From the NCBI RefSeq assembly GCF_003033885.1, contig NZ_CP024081.1:4230507-4294506 (forward strand): a stretch of 64,000 bases of DNA, given 5' to 3'. The notes under the pieces were generated by a model. It saw only the letters and a list, made by a program, of their open reading frames with translations, was not told the origin of the DNA and did not search any database. Positions 9,285-17,401 of the stretch are shown piece after piece. How positions within the stretch are numbered: the stretch's first letter is position 1; each line of letters begins with the position of its first letter. The stretch comes from Pseudomonas rhizophila. Lineage in GTDB: Bacteria > Pseudomonadota > Gammaproteobacteria > Pseudomonadales > Pseudomonadaceae. Made by a program: the position numbers and the translations under genes.

Positions 9285-9555
9285 GTTGGAATTTTCTGAT
9301 AAAGCCTGGAAGGAATGGCAAAAACTGGGTGCAACACTCAAAGAGCAATTCAAGAAAAAGCTCGAGGAGCGACTGGTGAATCCGCATGTCCAGGCAGACC
9401 GTCTGCATGGGCTGGGCAACGCCTATAAAATCAAGTTACGTAGCGCCGGCTATCGATTGGTTTACCGAGTGGTAGATGATTTGCTAGTTGTTACAGTGAT
9501 TGCGGTTGGTAAGCGCGAGCGCGGTCAGGTTTATGACGAGGCGGCCAAGCGGTAG
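9274..9555 (+). CDS. RelE-family mRNA interferase toxin
   Basis: A 93-residue RelE/ParE-fold protein starting MTYELEFSDKAWKEW. Family features are the basic central helix region (KEQFKKKLEERL), the GNAYKIKLRSAGYRLVYRV strand pair with its conserved Arg residues, and the VVTVIAVGKRERGQVYDEA C-terminus. RelE enzymes cut mRNA in the ribosomal A site. I chose ATG 9274 over the TTG three bases earlier because MTYxLEF is the usual RelE start. The gene converges on, and overlaps by 25 bases, the thioredoxin-like gene on the other strand. Confidence 0.88.
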   Translation: MTYELEFSDKAWKEWQKLGATLKEQFKKKLEERLVNPHVQADRLHGLGNAYKIKLRSAGYRLVYRVVDDLLVVTVIAVGKRERGQVYDEAAKR

Positions 9556-10004
9556 GCGCCCGGCTTTCCTCGCCGCAACCTTTGGAGTCCCCGTGCCCGA
9601 GAGACCAGGCACAAGGTTCGCAGTTGCTCGTGCAACCAGTGCAAGTCACGGCGAGGCGAACGACGCGGCCGTCTGGGTTTGGTTCGGCCGATGTGTTCGG
9701 CAAAGTTCTGGGTCAGCGAGGCCTGATCACCGACGCCCTTGAGCTTGCGGCGTAACTTCCCATTTTTATAAAACAGCACCGTGGGTGTCCCGGTAACGTC
9801 CGGGTGTCGGGGCGATTCGCTGGTACTCAATTTGTAGATCACCGCCCGATCCTTGAATGTCTCGGCAACGCTGCAAAACAGCGGCTCGGCCCAGCTACAG
9901 GCGTAGCAGTAGGGGTGGCCGAAATAGAAGACTACCGGGCGCCAGGTCTTGAGAGCCGTGCGGTAGTCCTTCGATGAGGCGATGTGGGTGATGAACGAAC
10001 TCAT
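9531..10004 (-). CDS. Thioredoxin-fold protein
   Basis: A 157-residue protein with a thioredoxin fold: VVFYFGHPYCYACSWAEPLF carries a CxxC-type site (C-Y-A-C) near residues 33-36, and TGTPTVLFYKNGK supplies the cis-Pro loop. The last 50 residues are Arg-rich and unrelated to thioredoxin. The ATG at 10004 gives a normal N-terminus; upstream codons add only an unlikely extension. No signal peptide, so a cytoplasmic redox role is likely. Its 3' end overlaps the relE-like gene on the opposite strand, suggesting that the toxin-antitoxin insertion or drift has altered the C-terminus. Confidence 0.75.
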   Translation of the reverse strand: MSSFITHIASSKDYRTALKTWRPVVFYFGHPYCYACSWAEPLFCSVAETFKDRAVIYKLSTSESPRHPDVTGTPTVLFYKNGKLRRKLKGVGDQASLTQNFAEHIGRTKPRRPRRSPRRDLHWLHEQLRTLCLVSRARGLQRLRRGKPGAYRLAASS

Positions 10005-10288
10005 GGCGGGTTTCCCTTCATCGATAGGGTGTTTGCAACCATAAGCAACACGGCCGGGCATCGCTACTGTCAGAGTTGACAGTTGAACGGCTCCCTTTTG
10101 GTGCGCAAAAGCCTCGCTTGCTCCCTGTCTGGGGCCTTGCTACCCGAGGCTGTAGCCAACAGTAGCAGTCCCTGCGCAGATGCCCGCGTTCCTATTGAAA
10201 CGTCTGGGCGTGCCATCCTTTTGATTTCATTGGTTTTCCATTTTCCTTATCCATACACCGCATGCCTGTGGCACACTTTCTGCTGTCT

Positions 10289-10326
10289 ATTCCGTTGTTA
10301 CATACTAAGTTCCGGTATAGCGGAAT
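10289..10326 (+). promoter_or_regulatory. Putative IclR-type operator upstream of the ABC transporter
   Basis: A dyad TTCCG-N6-CGGAA lies at 10310-10325, with an extra ATTCCG half-site at 10289-10294. It sits 25-60 bases before the start of the substrate-binding protein. IclR-family regulators commonly bind such TTCCG/CGGAA dyads, and an IclR gene is part of this cluster (13952-14716). The link is inference. Confidence 0.55.
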
Positions 10327-10349
10327 AAACTGACTCAGGAGTGCTTGCC

Positions 10350-11198
10350 ATGCATCGCCGACCTTCCTTGTTCAAAGCGTGTGTTTTTATCTTCGCGGCC
10401 ACGACGGCTGCCATGGGTGTCGCTCAGGCGGCGGACAGCAAGCTCGATAGCGTGCTGCAGCGCGGGAAATTGATCGTGGGCACGGGCAGCACCAATGCGC
10501 CGTGGCACTTCCAGGGAGCGGATGGCAAGTTGCAGGGTTTTGATATCGACATCGCACGAATGGTGGCCAAGGGTCTGTTCAATGACCCGGAGAAAGTCGA
10601 GTTTGTGGTGCAGTCGTCCGATGCACGCATTCCGAACCTGTTGACCGACAAGGTCGACATGAGCTGCCAGTTCATCACCGTCACCGCCAGTCGTGCCCAG
10701 CAAGTGGCGTTCACCCTGCCGTATTACCGCGAAGGCGTGGGCCTGCTGCTGCCGGCCAACAGCAAGTACAAGGAAATCGAAGACCTCAAGGCCGCCGGCG
10801 ATGACGTCACCGTGGCTGTGCTGCAGAACGTCTACGCCGAGGAATTGGTGCACCAGGCGCTGCCCAAGGCCAAGGTCGACCAGTACGACAGTGTTGATCT
10901 GATGTATCAGGCGGTGAACTCCGGCCGTGCCGATGCCGCTGCCACCGACCAGTCTTCGGTCAAGTACCTGATGGTGCAGAACCCTGGTCGCTACCGCAGC
11001 CCGGCCTACGCCTGGAGCCCGCAAACTTATGCCTGCGCGGTCAAGCGCGGCGACCAGGACTGGCTGAACTTCGTCAACACCACCCTGCATGAAGCCATGA
11101 CCGGCGTGGAATTCCCCACCTATGCGGCATCGTTCAAGCAATGGTTCGGCGTCGAGTTGCCGTCGCCGGCCATCGGTTTCCCCGTCGAATTCAAATGA
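10350..11198 (+). CDS. ABC transporter substrate-binding protein, probably for D-glucosaminate
   Basis: A 282-residue periplasmic binding protein of the polar amino acid family (SBP_bac_3). It has a signal peptide ending near VAQA-A, followed by the mature start DSKLDSVLQRGKLIVGT. The ATG at 10350 has a good 'caggag' site at 10336-10341. Ligand specificity cannot be read from sequence, but the gene belongs to a cluster with RidA, a DSD1-family PLP enzyme and a KdgK-type kinase. From memory, an ABC transporter of this type in another P. fluorescens has been assigned to glucosaminate, which fits. A hairpin follows directly (11211-11232), probably keeping this gene more highly expressed than the permeases. 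Confidence 0.85.
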   Translation: MHRRPSLFKACVFIFAATTAAMGVAQAADSKLDSVLQRGKLIVGTGSTNAPWHFQGADGKLQGFDIDIARMVAKGLFNDPEKVEFVVQSSDARIPNLLTDKVDMSCQFITVTASRAQQVAFTLPYYREGVGLLLPANSKYKEIEDLKAAGDDVTVAVLQNVYAEELVHQALPKAKVDQYDSVDLMYQAVNSGRADAAATDQSSVKYLMVQNPGRYRSPAYAWSPQTYACAVKRGDQDWLNFVNTTLHEAMTGVEFPTYAASFKQWFGVELPSPAIGFPVEFK

Positions 11199-11210
11199 TC
11201 CCGTGAGCCC

Positions 11211-11232
11211 GGGGCGCCCTTGAGGGCGCCCC
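11211..11232 (+). terminator. Intra-operon hairpin after the binding-protein gene
   Basis: A perfect 9-bp stem (ggggcgccc / gggcgcccc) with loop ttga and no following T-tract. It lies between the binding-protein stop and the first permease. The expected effect is 3' stabilisation of the binding-protein mRNA or partial termination. Confidence 0.7.
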
Positions 11233-11251
11233 GTTGAAGGTACTGCCGACC

Positions 11252-11914
11252 ATGAATTATCAGTTGAACTTTGCCGCCGTCTGGCGCGATTTCGACACCT
11301 TGCTGGCGGGGCTCGGCCTGGGGCTTTCCCTGGCGCTGGTGTCGATCGCCATCGGTTGCGTGATCGGCCTGCTGATGGCGTTCGCGCTGCTGAGCAAGCA
11401 CCGCGTGTTGCGGGTGCTGGCCTCGGTGTATGTCACGGTGATCCGCAATACGCCGATCCTGGTGCTGATCCTGCTGATCTACTTCGCCTTGCCAAGCCTA
11501 GGTATTCGCCTGGACAAAATTCCCTCGTTCGTCATCACGCTCTCGCTGTACGCCGGGGCCTACCTGACCGAAGTGTTCCGCGGCGGGCTGCTGAGCATTC
11601 ACAAGGGCCAGCGTGAAGCGGGGCTGGCCATCGGTTTGGGCGAGTGGCAAGTGAAGGCCTACGTCACCGTGCCGGTGATGCTGCGCAACGTGTTGCCGGC
11701 GTTGTCGAACAACTTCATTTCGCTGTTCAAGGACACCTCACTGGCGGCAGCGATCGCTGTGCCGGAGCTGACTTATTACGCCCGCAAGATCAACGTGGAG
11801 AGCTACCGGGTGATCGAAACCTGGCTGGTGACCACGGCCCTGTATGTCGCGGCCTGTTACCTCATTGCCATGCTGCTGCGTTATTTCGAGCAGCGTCTGG
11901 CGATCCGCCGTTAG
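11252..11914 (+). CDS. Amino-acid-type ABC transporter permease
   Basis: A 220-residue inner-membrane permease of the HisM/GlnP type with five hydrophobic segments and the EAA-loop sequence EAGLAIGLGEWQVKAYVTVP. MNYQLNFAAVWRDF at 11252 is the usual family start; the frame is open six codons further up but without a better ribosome site. It pairs with the second permease 9 bases downstream to form the membrane heterodimer of this transporter. Confidence 0.9.
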   Translation: MNYQLNFAAVWRDFDTLLAGLGLGLSLALVSIAIGCVIGLLMAFALLSKHRVLRVLASVYVTVIRNTPILVLILLIYFALPSLGIRLDKIPSFVITLSLYAGAYLTEVFRGGLLSIHKGQREAGLAIGLGEWQVKAYVTVPVMLRNVLPALSNNFISLFKDTSLAAAIAVPELTYYARKINVESYRVIETWLVTTALYVAACYLIAMLLRYFEQRLAIRR

Positions 11915-11923
11915 GAGTGTTCC

Positions 11924-12586
11924 ATGTACGAATCCCCCAGTTGGTTGCATGAGTTGTGGGTCGCCCGGGAGACGCTGTGGGCCGGGTTCCTGACCAGCGT
12001 GCAGTGCTCGGTACTGGCGATTTTGTTAGGCACGCTGATCGGCCTGTTCGCCGGGCTGGTGCTGACTTACGGTCGCTTCTGGATGCGCGCGCCGTTTCGT
12101 TTCTACGTCGACGTGATTCGCGGCACTCCGGTGTTTGTGTTGGTGCTGGCCTGTTTCTACATGGCCCCGGCCCTGGGCTGGCAAATCGGCGCATTCGAGG
12201 CTGGTGCCTTGGGCCTGACACTGTTTTGCGGCTCCCATGTGGCCGAGATCGTGCGCGGGGCCTTGCAGGCCTTGCCCCGTGGGCAGATGGAGGCAAGCCA
12301 GGCCATCGGCCTGACGTTTTTCCAGGCGCTGGGTTACGTGCTGTTGCCCCAGGCACTGCGGCAGATCTTGCCGACCTGGGTCAATTCCTCCACCGAAATC
12401 GTCAAGGCTTCGACCCTGTTGTCGGTGATCGGCGTTGCCGAACTGCTGCTCAGCACTCAGCAGATCATCGCCCGGACCTTCATGACCCTGGAGTTTTACC
12501 TGTTCGCCGGTTTTCTCTTTTTCATCATCAACTACGCCATCGAATTGCTCGGGCGGCACATTGAAAAGCGGGTGGCCTTGCCATGA
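11924..12586 (+). CDS. Amino-acid-type ABC transporter permease
   Basis: A 220-residue partner permease with the same topology as its neighbour and an EAA loop at [20 protein letters not shown]. 'taggag' precedes the ATG. Its stop codon overlaps the start of the ATPase gene by four bases (ATGA), indicating translational coupling. Confidence 0.9.
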   Translation: MYESPSWLHELWVARETLWAGFLTSVQCSVLAILLGTLIGLFAGLVLTYGRFWMRAPFRFYVDVIRGTPVFVLVLACFYMAPALGWQIGAFEAGALGLTLFCGSHVAEIVRGALQALPRGQMEASQAIGLTFFQALGYVLLPQALRQILPTWVNSSTEIVKASTLLSVIGVAELLLSTQQIIARTFMTLEFYLFAGFLFFIINYAIELLGRHIEKRVALP

Positions 12587-13374
12587 CTGATGTTTCGACC
12601 TCTACCAATGCTCAACCGCTGCTGGACATTCGCGGTCTGCGCAAACAATACGGCCCGGTGGAAGTGCTCAAGGGCGTGGACCTGAGCATGCAGCGCGGCA
12701 ATGTCGTCACCCTGATCGGCTCCAGCGGCTCGGGCAAAACCACGTTGCTGCGTTGCGTGAACATGCTTGAGGAGTTCCAGGGCGGGCAGATCGTGCTCGA
12801 TGGCGAGGCCATCGGCTATGACGAGGTGGGCGGCAAGCGCGTGCGCCACCCGGAAAAAGTCATCGCCCGGCACCGGGCCATGACCGGCATGGCCTTCCAG
12901 CAATTCAACCTGTTCCCGCATTTGACGGCGTTGCAGAACGTCACCCTGGGCCTGCTCAAGGTGAAAAAGCTACCCAAGGACGAAGCCGTGGCCCTGGCCG
13001 AGAAATGGCTGGAGCGGGTCGGCTTGCTGGAACGGCGCAATCATTTTCCCGGTCAGTTGTCCGGCGGTCAGCAGCAGCGTGTGGCGATCGCTCGGGCGAT
13101 TGCCATGAACCCCAGCCTGATGCTGTTCGATGAAGTGACCTCGGCCCTGGACCCGGAATTGGTGGGTGAGGTGCTGAACGTGATCAAGGGACTGGCCGAA
13201 GACGGCATGACCATGCTGCTGGTGACCCACGAAATGCGTTTTGCCTTCGAGGTGTCCGACAAGATCGTGTTCATGAACCAGGGCCGCATCGAAGAACAGG
13301 GCCCACCGAAAGAACTGTTCGAACGGCCACAGTCGCCACGACTGGCTGAGTTTCTCAAGAACACCCGTTTTTAA
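12583..13374 (+). CDS. Amino-acid-type ABC transporter ATPase
   Basis: A 263-residue ATPase of the GlnQ/HisP group. Walker [10 protein letters not shown] is at about residues 46-54, the signature [14 protein letters not shown] near 159, Walker [15 protein letters not shown] near 179, and the switch His in LVTHEM near 212. It completes the four-gene transporter. RidA follows 42 bases later on the same strand and is probably in the same transcript. Confidence 0.92.
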   Translation: MTDVSTSTNAQPLLDIRGLRKQYGPVEVLKGVDLSMQRGNVVTLIGSSGSGKTTLLRCVNMLEEFQGGQIVLDGEAIGYDEVGGKRVRHPEKVIARHRAMTGMAFQQFNLFPHLTALQNVTLGLLKVKKLPKDEAVALAEKWLERVGLLERRNHFPGQLSGGQQQRVAIARAIAMNPSLMLFDEVTSALDPELVGEVLNVIKGLAEDGMTMLLVTHEMRFAFEVSDKIVFMNQGRIEEQGPPKELFERPQSPRLAEFLKNTRF

Positions 13375-13416
13375 TTTTATTGAACCTCTGATTGATACAG
13401 GCAAGGAGAAACACCC

Positions 13417-13806
13417 ATGAGCATTACGCGCTACGGCACCGGCAGCACCGCAGGCGGCGGTCAGCCACGGCCCTTCGCCCGAGCCGTTGAGGCCGACGGC
13501 TGGCTGCACGTGTCCGGTCAGGTGCCGGCGGTCAACGGCGAGATTATTGTCGGCGGGATCGTCGAGCAGACCCACCAGACCATGAAGAACCTGATCGCGA
13601 TTCTTGAAGAAGCCGGATACGGCCTTGAAGATGTGGTGCGCTGCGGCGTATGGCTGGAAGATCCGCGGGATTTCTGGAGTTTCAACAAAGTATTTGGTGA
13701 ATACTTCAGCCCCGAACATGCCCCTGCCAGGGCTTGTGTGCAAGCGAACATGATGGTTGATTGCAAGGTTGAGATTGATTGCATCGCCTACAAGAAAAAG
13801 GCTTGA
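13417..13806 (+). CDS. RidA-family enamine/imine deaminase
   Basis: A 129-residue Rid (YjgF/YER057c/UK114) protein. Rid proteins hydrolyse the reactive enamine or imine intermediates released by PLP-dependent dehydratases. The conserved arginine that binds the substrate carboxylate appears in APARACVQA at about residue 107. Its place beside a PLP-dependent deaminase (14746-15963) gives a clear job: speeding release of ammonia and ketoacid from that enzyme's product. 'aaggag' precedes the ATG. Confidence 0.9.
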   Translation: MSITRYGTGSTAGGGQPRPFARAVEADGWLHVSGQVPAVNGEIIVGGIVEQTHQTMKNLIAILEEAGYGLEDVVRCGVWLEDPRDFWSFNKVFGEYFSPEHAPARACVQANMMVDCKVEIDCIAYKKKA

Positions 13807-13819
13807 GTCACTGAGGACT

Positions 13820-13889
13820 CATCGCGGGCACGCCTTGCTCCCACAAGGCAATGCAAACTCCTGTGGGAGCAAGGCTTGCCTGCGATAGC
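13820..13889. repeat. REP pair, 'caaggcttgcc' subtype
   Basis: Inverted copies at about 13820-13845 and 13861-13889. The core reads gtgggagcaaggcttgcctgcgat, a subtype distinct from the gcgagcctgctcgcgat copies. The same subtype forms the middle arms of the palindrome at 23350-23488. Confidence 0.85.
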
Positions 13890-13951
13890 AATCTATCAGG
13901 CGGTGCAGCACTCTGGTTAAACTCCCGGCCAATTGAATGGGAACCCAAGAC

Positions 13952-14716
13952 ATGACCGAAGACACCATCAAACGCCGGGCCCGAGGGTTGGACCGGGCGT
14001 TCGATATCCTCGACTTCCTCAAGGAAATCGGCCAGCCGTTGCGCCCCAATGACATCGCCAGCGGCATCGGCAGTCCCAAGTCCACGGTCTACGAACTGGT
14101 GGCGTCGCTGCTGGAGCGACGCATCCTGGAGCCAGTGGGCAAGGACGGCCACGTCTACCTGGGCCGCCAGTTGTACTTTCTCGGGCAGGCGCACCTGCGG
14201 CATTTCGACCTGAGTCGCGAGGCCGATCACGCCTTGCAGGAAATCGTCAGCCAGACCCGGGAAACCGCCCAGATGTGCCTGCTCAACGGGCGCAAATACA
14301 CGGTGGCACTGATGAAGGAGGGGGAGCGGCATTTTCGCATTTCCTCGGACATCGGCGAGAACGCGCCGATTCCCTGGACCGCATCCGGACGCCTGCTGCT
14401 GGCGCATCTGAGTGACCAGCAGATCGTCGACCTGATCGACCCCGACGACTTCATCCTACCGGACGGCGAGCGCCTGCCCCTGGAGCGATTTCTCGCGGAG
14501 ATCCGCCAGGCCGGGCTCGATGGATTTTTCTCCTTCGACAGTGTGGCTGACACCTTCACCCACTGCTTCGCCGCGCCGGTCAAAGACGCCAATGGCGTGG
14601 CCATCGCGACCCTGTGCATCGTCGCCCCACGGGCCGACGCCAAGAACAACTACGCCGACTACCGCCGGGTGCTGATCGAAAGCGCCAACAACCTGGCCCG
14701 TCGCATCAATGAATAG
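13952..14716 (+). CDS. IclR-family transcriptional regulator of the cluster
   Basis: A 254-residue IclR protein: winged helix at about residues 10-70 (RALDRAFDIL-like start, then IASGIGSPKSTVYELVASLLERRIL) and the effector-binding domain from about 80. The ATG at 13952 (MTEDTIKRRARG) is favoured over the ATG at 13937 because a 'ggga' element is spaced correctly for it. Effector is probably the pathway substrate or keto-deoxy-sugar acid; the likely operator is the TTCCG-N6-CGGAA dyad at 10310-10325. Confidence 0.88.
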   Translation: MTEDTIKRRARGLDRAFDILDFLKEIGQPLRPNDIASGIGSPKSTVYELVASLLERRILEPVGKDGHVYLGRQLYFLGQAHLRHFDLSREADHALQEIVSQTRETAQMCLLNGRKYTVALMKEGERHFRISSDIGENAPIPWTASGRLLLAHLSDQQIVDLIDPDDFILPDGERLPLERFLAEIRQAGLDGFFSFDSVADTFTHCFAAPVKDANGVAIATLCIVAPRADAKNNYADYRRVLIESANNLARRINE

Positions 14717-14745
14717 ACAGCCGCGGCTGTGTGAGGAGTGTGAAC

Positions 14746-15963
14746 ATGTCTTCTGCCATTCATAACGCTGCCGTGGAGAAGGGGGCCGCCCAAGCGGGCG
14801 ATCACCTGCTGCGCGACATCAGCCTGCCGGCGCTGGTGCTGCATCGCCAAGCGTTGGAGCACAACATTGACTGGATGCAAAAGTTCGTCACGGACAGTGG
14901 TGCCGAACTGGCGCCCCACGGCAAGACCAGCATGACCCCGGCGCTGTTTCGCCGCCAACTCGAGGCCGGCGCCTGGGGACTGACCCTGGCCACCGCAGTG
15001 CAGACCCGTGCCGCTTACGCCCATGGCGTGCGCCGGGTGCTGATGGCCAACCAATTGGTGGGCACGCCAAACATGGCGCTGATCGCGGATCTGCTGGCAG
15101 ATCCAGCGTTCGAATTCCATTGCATGGTCGACCATCCCGACAACGTTGCCGAGCTGGGCGCGTTCTTTGCCTCTCGCGGCGCGAAGTTGAACGTGATGAT
15201 CGAATACGGTGTGGTGGGTGGCCGGTGTGGCTGCCGGACCGAGGCCGAGGTGCTGGCCCTGGCCGAGGCGATCGGGGCGCAACCGGCGCTGGCGCTGACC
15301 GGTATCGAAGGCTACGAAGGCGTGATCCATGGTGACCACGCCATCAGTGGCATCCGTGCGTTTGCCGCATCCCTGGTGGGGCTGGCGGTGCAACTGCAGG
15401 ACAACGGTGCGTTCGCCATCGACAAGCCGATCATCACCGCCTCGGGTTCAGCCTGGTACGACCTGATTGCCGAGTCTTTCGAGGCTCGGAACGCCCACGG
15501 ACGTTTCCTCAGTGTGCTGCGTCCTGGCAGTTACGTGGCCCATGACCATGGCATCTACAAAGAGGCCCAGTGCTGCGTGCTGGAACGGCGTAGCGACCTG
15601 CACGAAGGTCTGCGCCCGGCCCTGGAAGTCTGGGCCCACGTGCAATCGCTGCCTGAACCGGGCTTTGCGGTGATCGCCCTGGGTAAACGCGACGTGGCCT
15701 ACGACGCCGGGCTGCCGGTGCCGCTCAAGCGTTACCAACCTGGCTCCGACTCGATAGCGGGGCAGGACCTGGCCGGCTGCAAGGTGACGGCGGTGATGGA
15801 CCAGCATGCGTTCATGACCGTGGCGCCCGGGGTGGCGTTGCGGGTTGGCGACATCATTTCCTTCGGCACGTCGCATCCGTGCCTGACCTTCGACAAGTGG
15901 CGGGTGGCGTGCCTGGTGGATGAGCAGTTGCAGGTGGTCGAGAGCATGGAGACTTGTTTCTAG
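14746..15963 (+). CDS. DSD1-family PLP-dependent deaminase/aldolase, probable D-glucosaminate dehydratase
   Basis: A 405-residue fold-type III PLP enzyme of the D-threonine aldolase / D-serine dehydratase (DSD1) group. The Schiff-base lysine is K60 in ELAPHGKTSM. The divalent-metal pair of this family is visible as HxC at H377 and C379 (GTSHPCLTFDKW). The P. fluorescens D-glucosaminate dehydratase is, from memory, a member of this group, and it makes 2-keto-3-deoxygluconate. That product is the substrate of the kinase encoded next. Alternatives: D-threonine/D-serine deaminase or 3-hydroxy-D-aspartate lyase. Start ATG 14746 has 'gaggag' upstream. Confidence 0.85.
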   Translation: MSSAIHNAAVEKGAAQAGDHLLRDISLPALVLHRQALEHNIDWMQKFVTDSGAELAPHGKTSMTPALFRRQLEAGAWGLTLATAVQTRAAYAHGVRRVLMANQLVGTPNMALIADLLADPAFEFHCMVDHPDNVAELGAFFASRGAKLNVMIEYGVVGGRCGCRTEAEVLALAEAIGAQPALALTGIEGYEGVIHGDHAISGIRAFAASLVGLAVQLQDNGAFAIDKPIITASGSAWYDLIAESFEARNAHGRFLSVLRPGSYVAHDHGIYKEAQCCVLERRSDLHEGLRPALEVWAHVQSLPEPGFAVIALGKRDVAYDAGLPVPLKRYQPGSDSIAGQDLAGCKVTAVMDQHAFMTVAPGVALRVGDIISFGTSHPCLTFDKWRVACLVDEQLQVVESMETCF

Positions 15964-15982
15964 CCTTGAAACCGAGTCGCGG

Positions 15983-16079
15983 CTATCGCGAGCAGGCTCG
16001 CTCCCACAGTGGGGGCGGTTGTGAACAGAGGATTTATGTTCACCAATATCCCCTGTGGGAGCGAGCCTGCTCGCGATAG
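15983..16079. repeat. REP pair (REPIN)
   Basis: Inverted REP copies at 15983-16008 and 16054-16079 separating the PLP enzyme gene from the kinase gene. The element sits within what looks like one metabolic cluster, so it may modulate read-through. Confidence 0.9.
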
Positions 16080-16116
16080 CGGCCTGGCAGACACTATCGA
16101 AATATCAGGATCGCCC

Positions 16117-17040
16117 ATGAGCTACCCCAACCCAAAACCTCGCATCGCCCTGATCGGCGAGTGCATGATCGAACTGCAGCAGCGCGCCGATGGCAGTCTG
16201 CAACAAAGCTTCGGCGGCGACACCCTGAACACCGCTGTGTACCTGTCCCGCGCCCTGGGTGAGAAGAGCGCGGTGGATTACGTTACCGCCTTGGGCGACG
16301 ACAGTTTCAGCGATGCCATGTGCCAGAGTTGGGCCGCCGAAAATATCGGCCTGGATCGGGTCCAGCGCCTGCCCGGTCGTTTGCCGGGTTTGTATTGCAT
16401 CCAGACCGACGCGGCGGGTGAGCGGCGGTTTTTGTACTGGCGCAACGAGGCGGCGGTGCGTGATTGCTTCACCACCCCGGCCGCCGCACCGATCCTGGCG
16501 GCGCTGCCGGATTACGACGTGCTGTACTTCAGCGGCATCACCCTGGCCGTGCTCGGTGAGCAAGGTCGTGGCAAGCTCATCGAAACCCTGATCCAGGCCC
16601 GCCGGCGCGGGGCCGAGGTGGTGTTCGACAATAACTACCGGCCAAGGCTCTGGGCATCAGTGGATGCAGCCCGTGCGGCCTATCGCAGTGTATTGCCTTA
16701 CGTGGAGCTGGCGCTGCTGACGGTGGACGACGAGCAGGCGCTGTTCGGTTATGCCGACAGCGCTGAGGTGTTCGCCGCGTACGCGCAGTTGGGCACGTCG
16801 GAAGTGGTGCTCAAGCGCGGTGCTGAGCCCTGTCTGATCTGTTGTGATGGTGAGTCTTTCGAGATTCCGGCCCAGCGAGTGGAGCGGGTGGTGGACACGA
16901 CGGCGGCGGGGGATTCATTCAGTGCTGCTTACCTGGCAAGCCGCCTGCTCGGTGGCAGCCCGGTGGAGGCCGCCGAGGCTGGACATCTGTTGGCGAGCCG
17001 GGTCATCCAGGTGCCGGGGGCGTTGATGCCCAAGGACTGA
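16117..17040 (+). CDS. kdgK: PfkB-family sugar kinase, probable 2-keto-3-deoxygluconate kinase
   Basis: A 307-residue ribokinase-like (PfkB) enzyme. The catalytic base and anion hole are in DTTAAGDSFSAAYLA (Asp about residue 261), and the N-terminal GECMIELQQ and FGGDTLNTAVYLSRAL blocks are typical of KdgK. It would phosphorylate KDG to KDPG, the Entner-Doudoroff intermediate. The frame runs open through the REP pair to 16009, but ATG 16117 gives the normal N-terminus. Confidence 0.85.
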   Translation: MSYPNPKPRIALIGECMIELQQRADGSLQQSFGGDTLNTAVYLSRALGEKSAVDYVTALGDDSFSDAMCQSWAAENIGLDRVQRLPGRLPGLYCIQTDAAGERRFLYWRNEAAVRDCFTTPAAAPILAALPDYDVLYFSGITLAVLGEQGRGKLIETLIQARRRGAEVVFDNNYRPRLWASVDAARAAYRSVLPYVELALLTVDDEQALFGYADSAEVFAAYAQLGTSEVVLKRGAEPCLICCDGESFEIPAQRVERVVDTTAAGDSFSAAYLASRLLGGSPVEAAEAGHLLASRVIQVPGALMPKD

Positions 17041-17077
17041 AGGGGCCGCGAAGCACCTGTGGGAGCGGGCTCGATCA

Positions 17078-17353
17078 TTAGTCCCGGTAGAACACCTGCA
17101 CCAGGTGATAGCCGAACTTGCTCTTGATCGGCCCATGCACCACCCGCAGGGGTTTTTTGAAGATTACCGTATCGATCGCACCGACCATCTGCCCGGGCCG
17201 TACTTCACCCAGATCACCGCCGCGTTTGCCCGAGGGGCAGGTGGAGTATTTCTTGGCCAGTACATCGAAGGCTTCGCCTTTGGCGATGCGTTGCTTGAGC
17301 TGTTCGGCTTCTTCGGCGGTTTTCACCAGGATATGGCGGGCTTGGGCTTTCAT
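17078..17353 (-). CDS. Parvulin-type peptidyl-prolyl isomerase (PpiC-like)
   Basis: A 91-residue single parvulin domain: ARHILVKT at the start, SGKRGGDLGEVRPGQMV in the middle and SKFGYHLVQV at the end, with both conserved active-site His residues. There is no signal peptide, so it is a cytoplasmic minimal parvulin like E. coli PpiC. A second copy of the family lies at 35030-35311. A single REP half-element (about 17054-17077) follows its stop codon. Confidence 0.92.
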   Translation of the reverse strand: MKAQARHILVKTAEEAEQLKQRIAKGEAFDVLAKKYSTCPSGKRGGDLGEVRPGQMVGAIDTVIFKKPLRVVHGPIKSKFGYHLVQVFYRD

Positions 17354-17401
17354 TGCAGCAGTGACCTGAACGGTGCGACGGGGCGGCGATTATGCCTCAA
17401 G

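Noticed and set aside
10083..10328. Small open frame before the ABC transporter
   Set aside because: No ribosome site, odd composition, and it covers the promoter and operator of the transporter.
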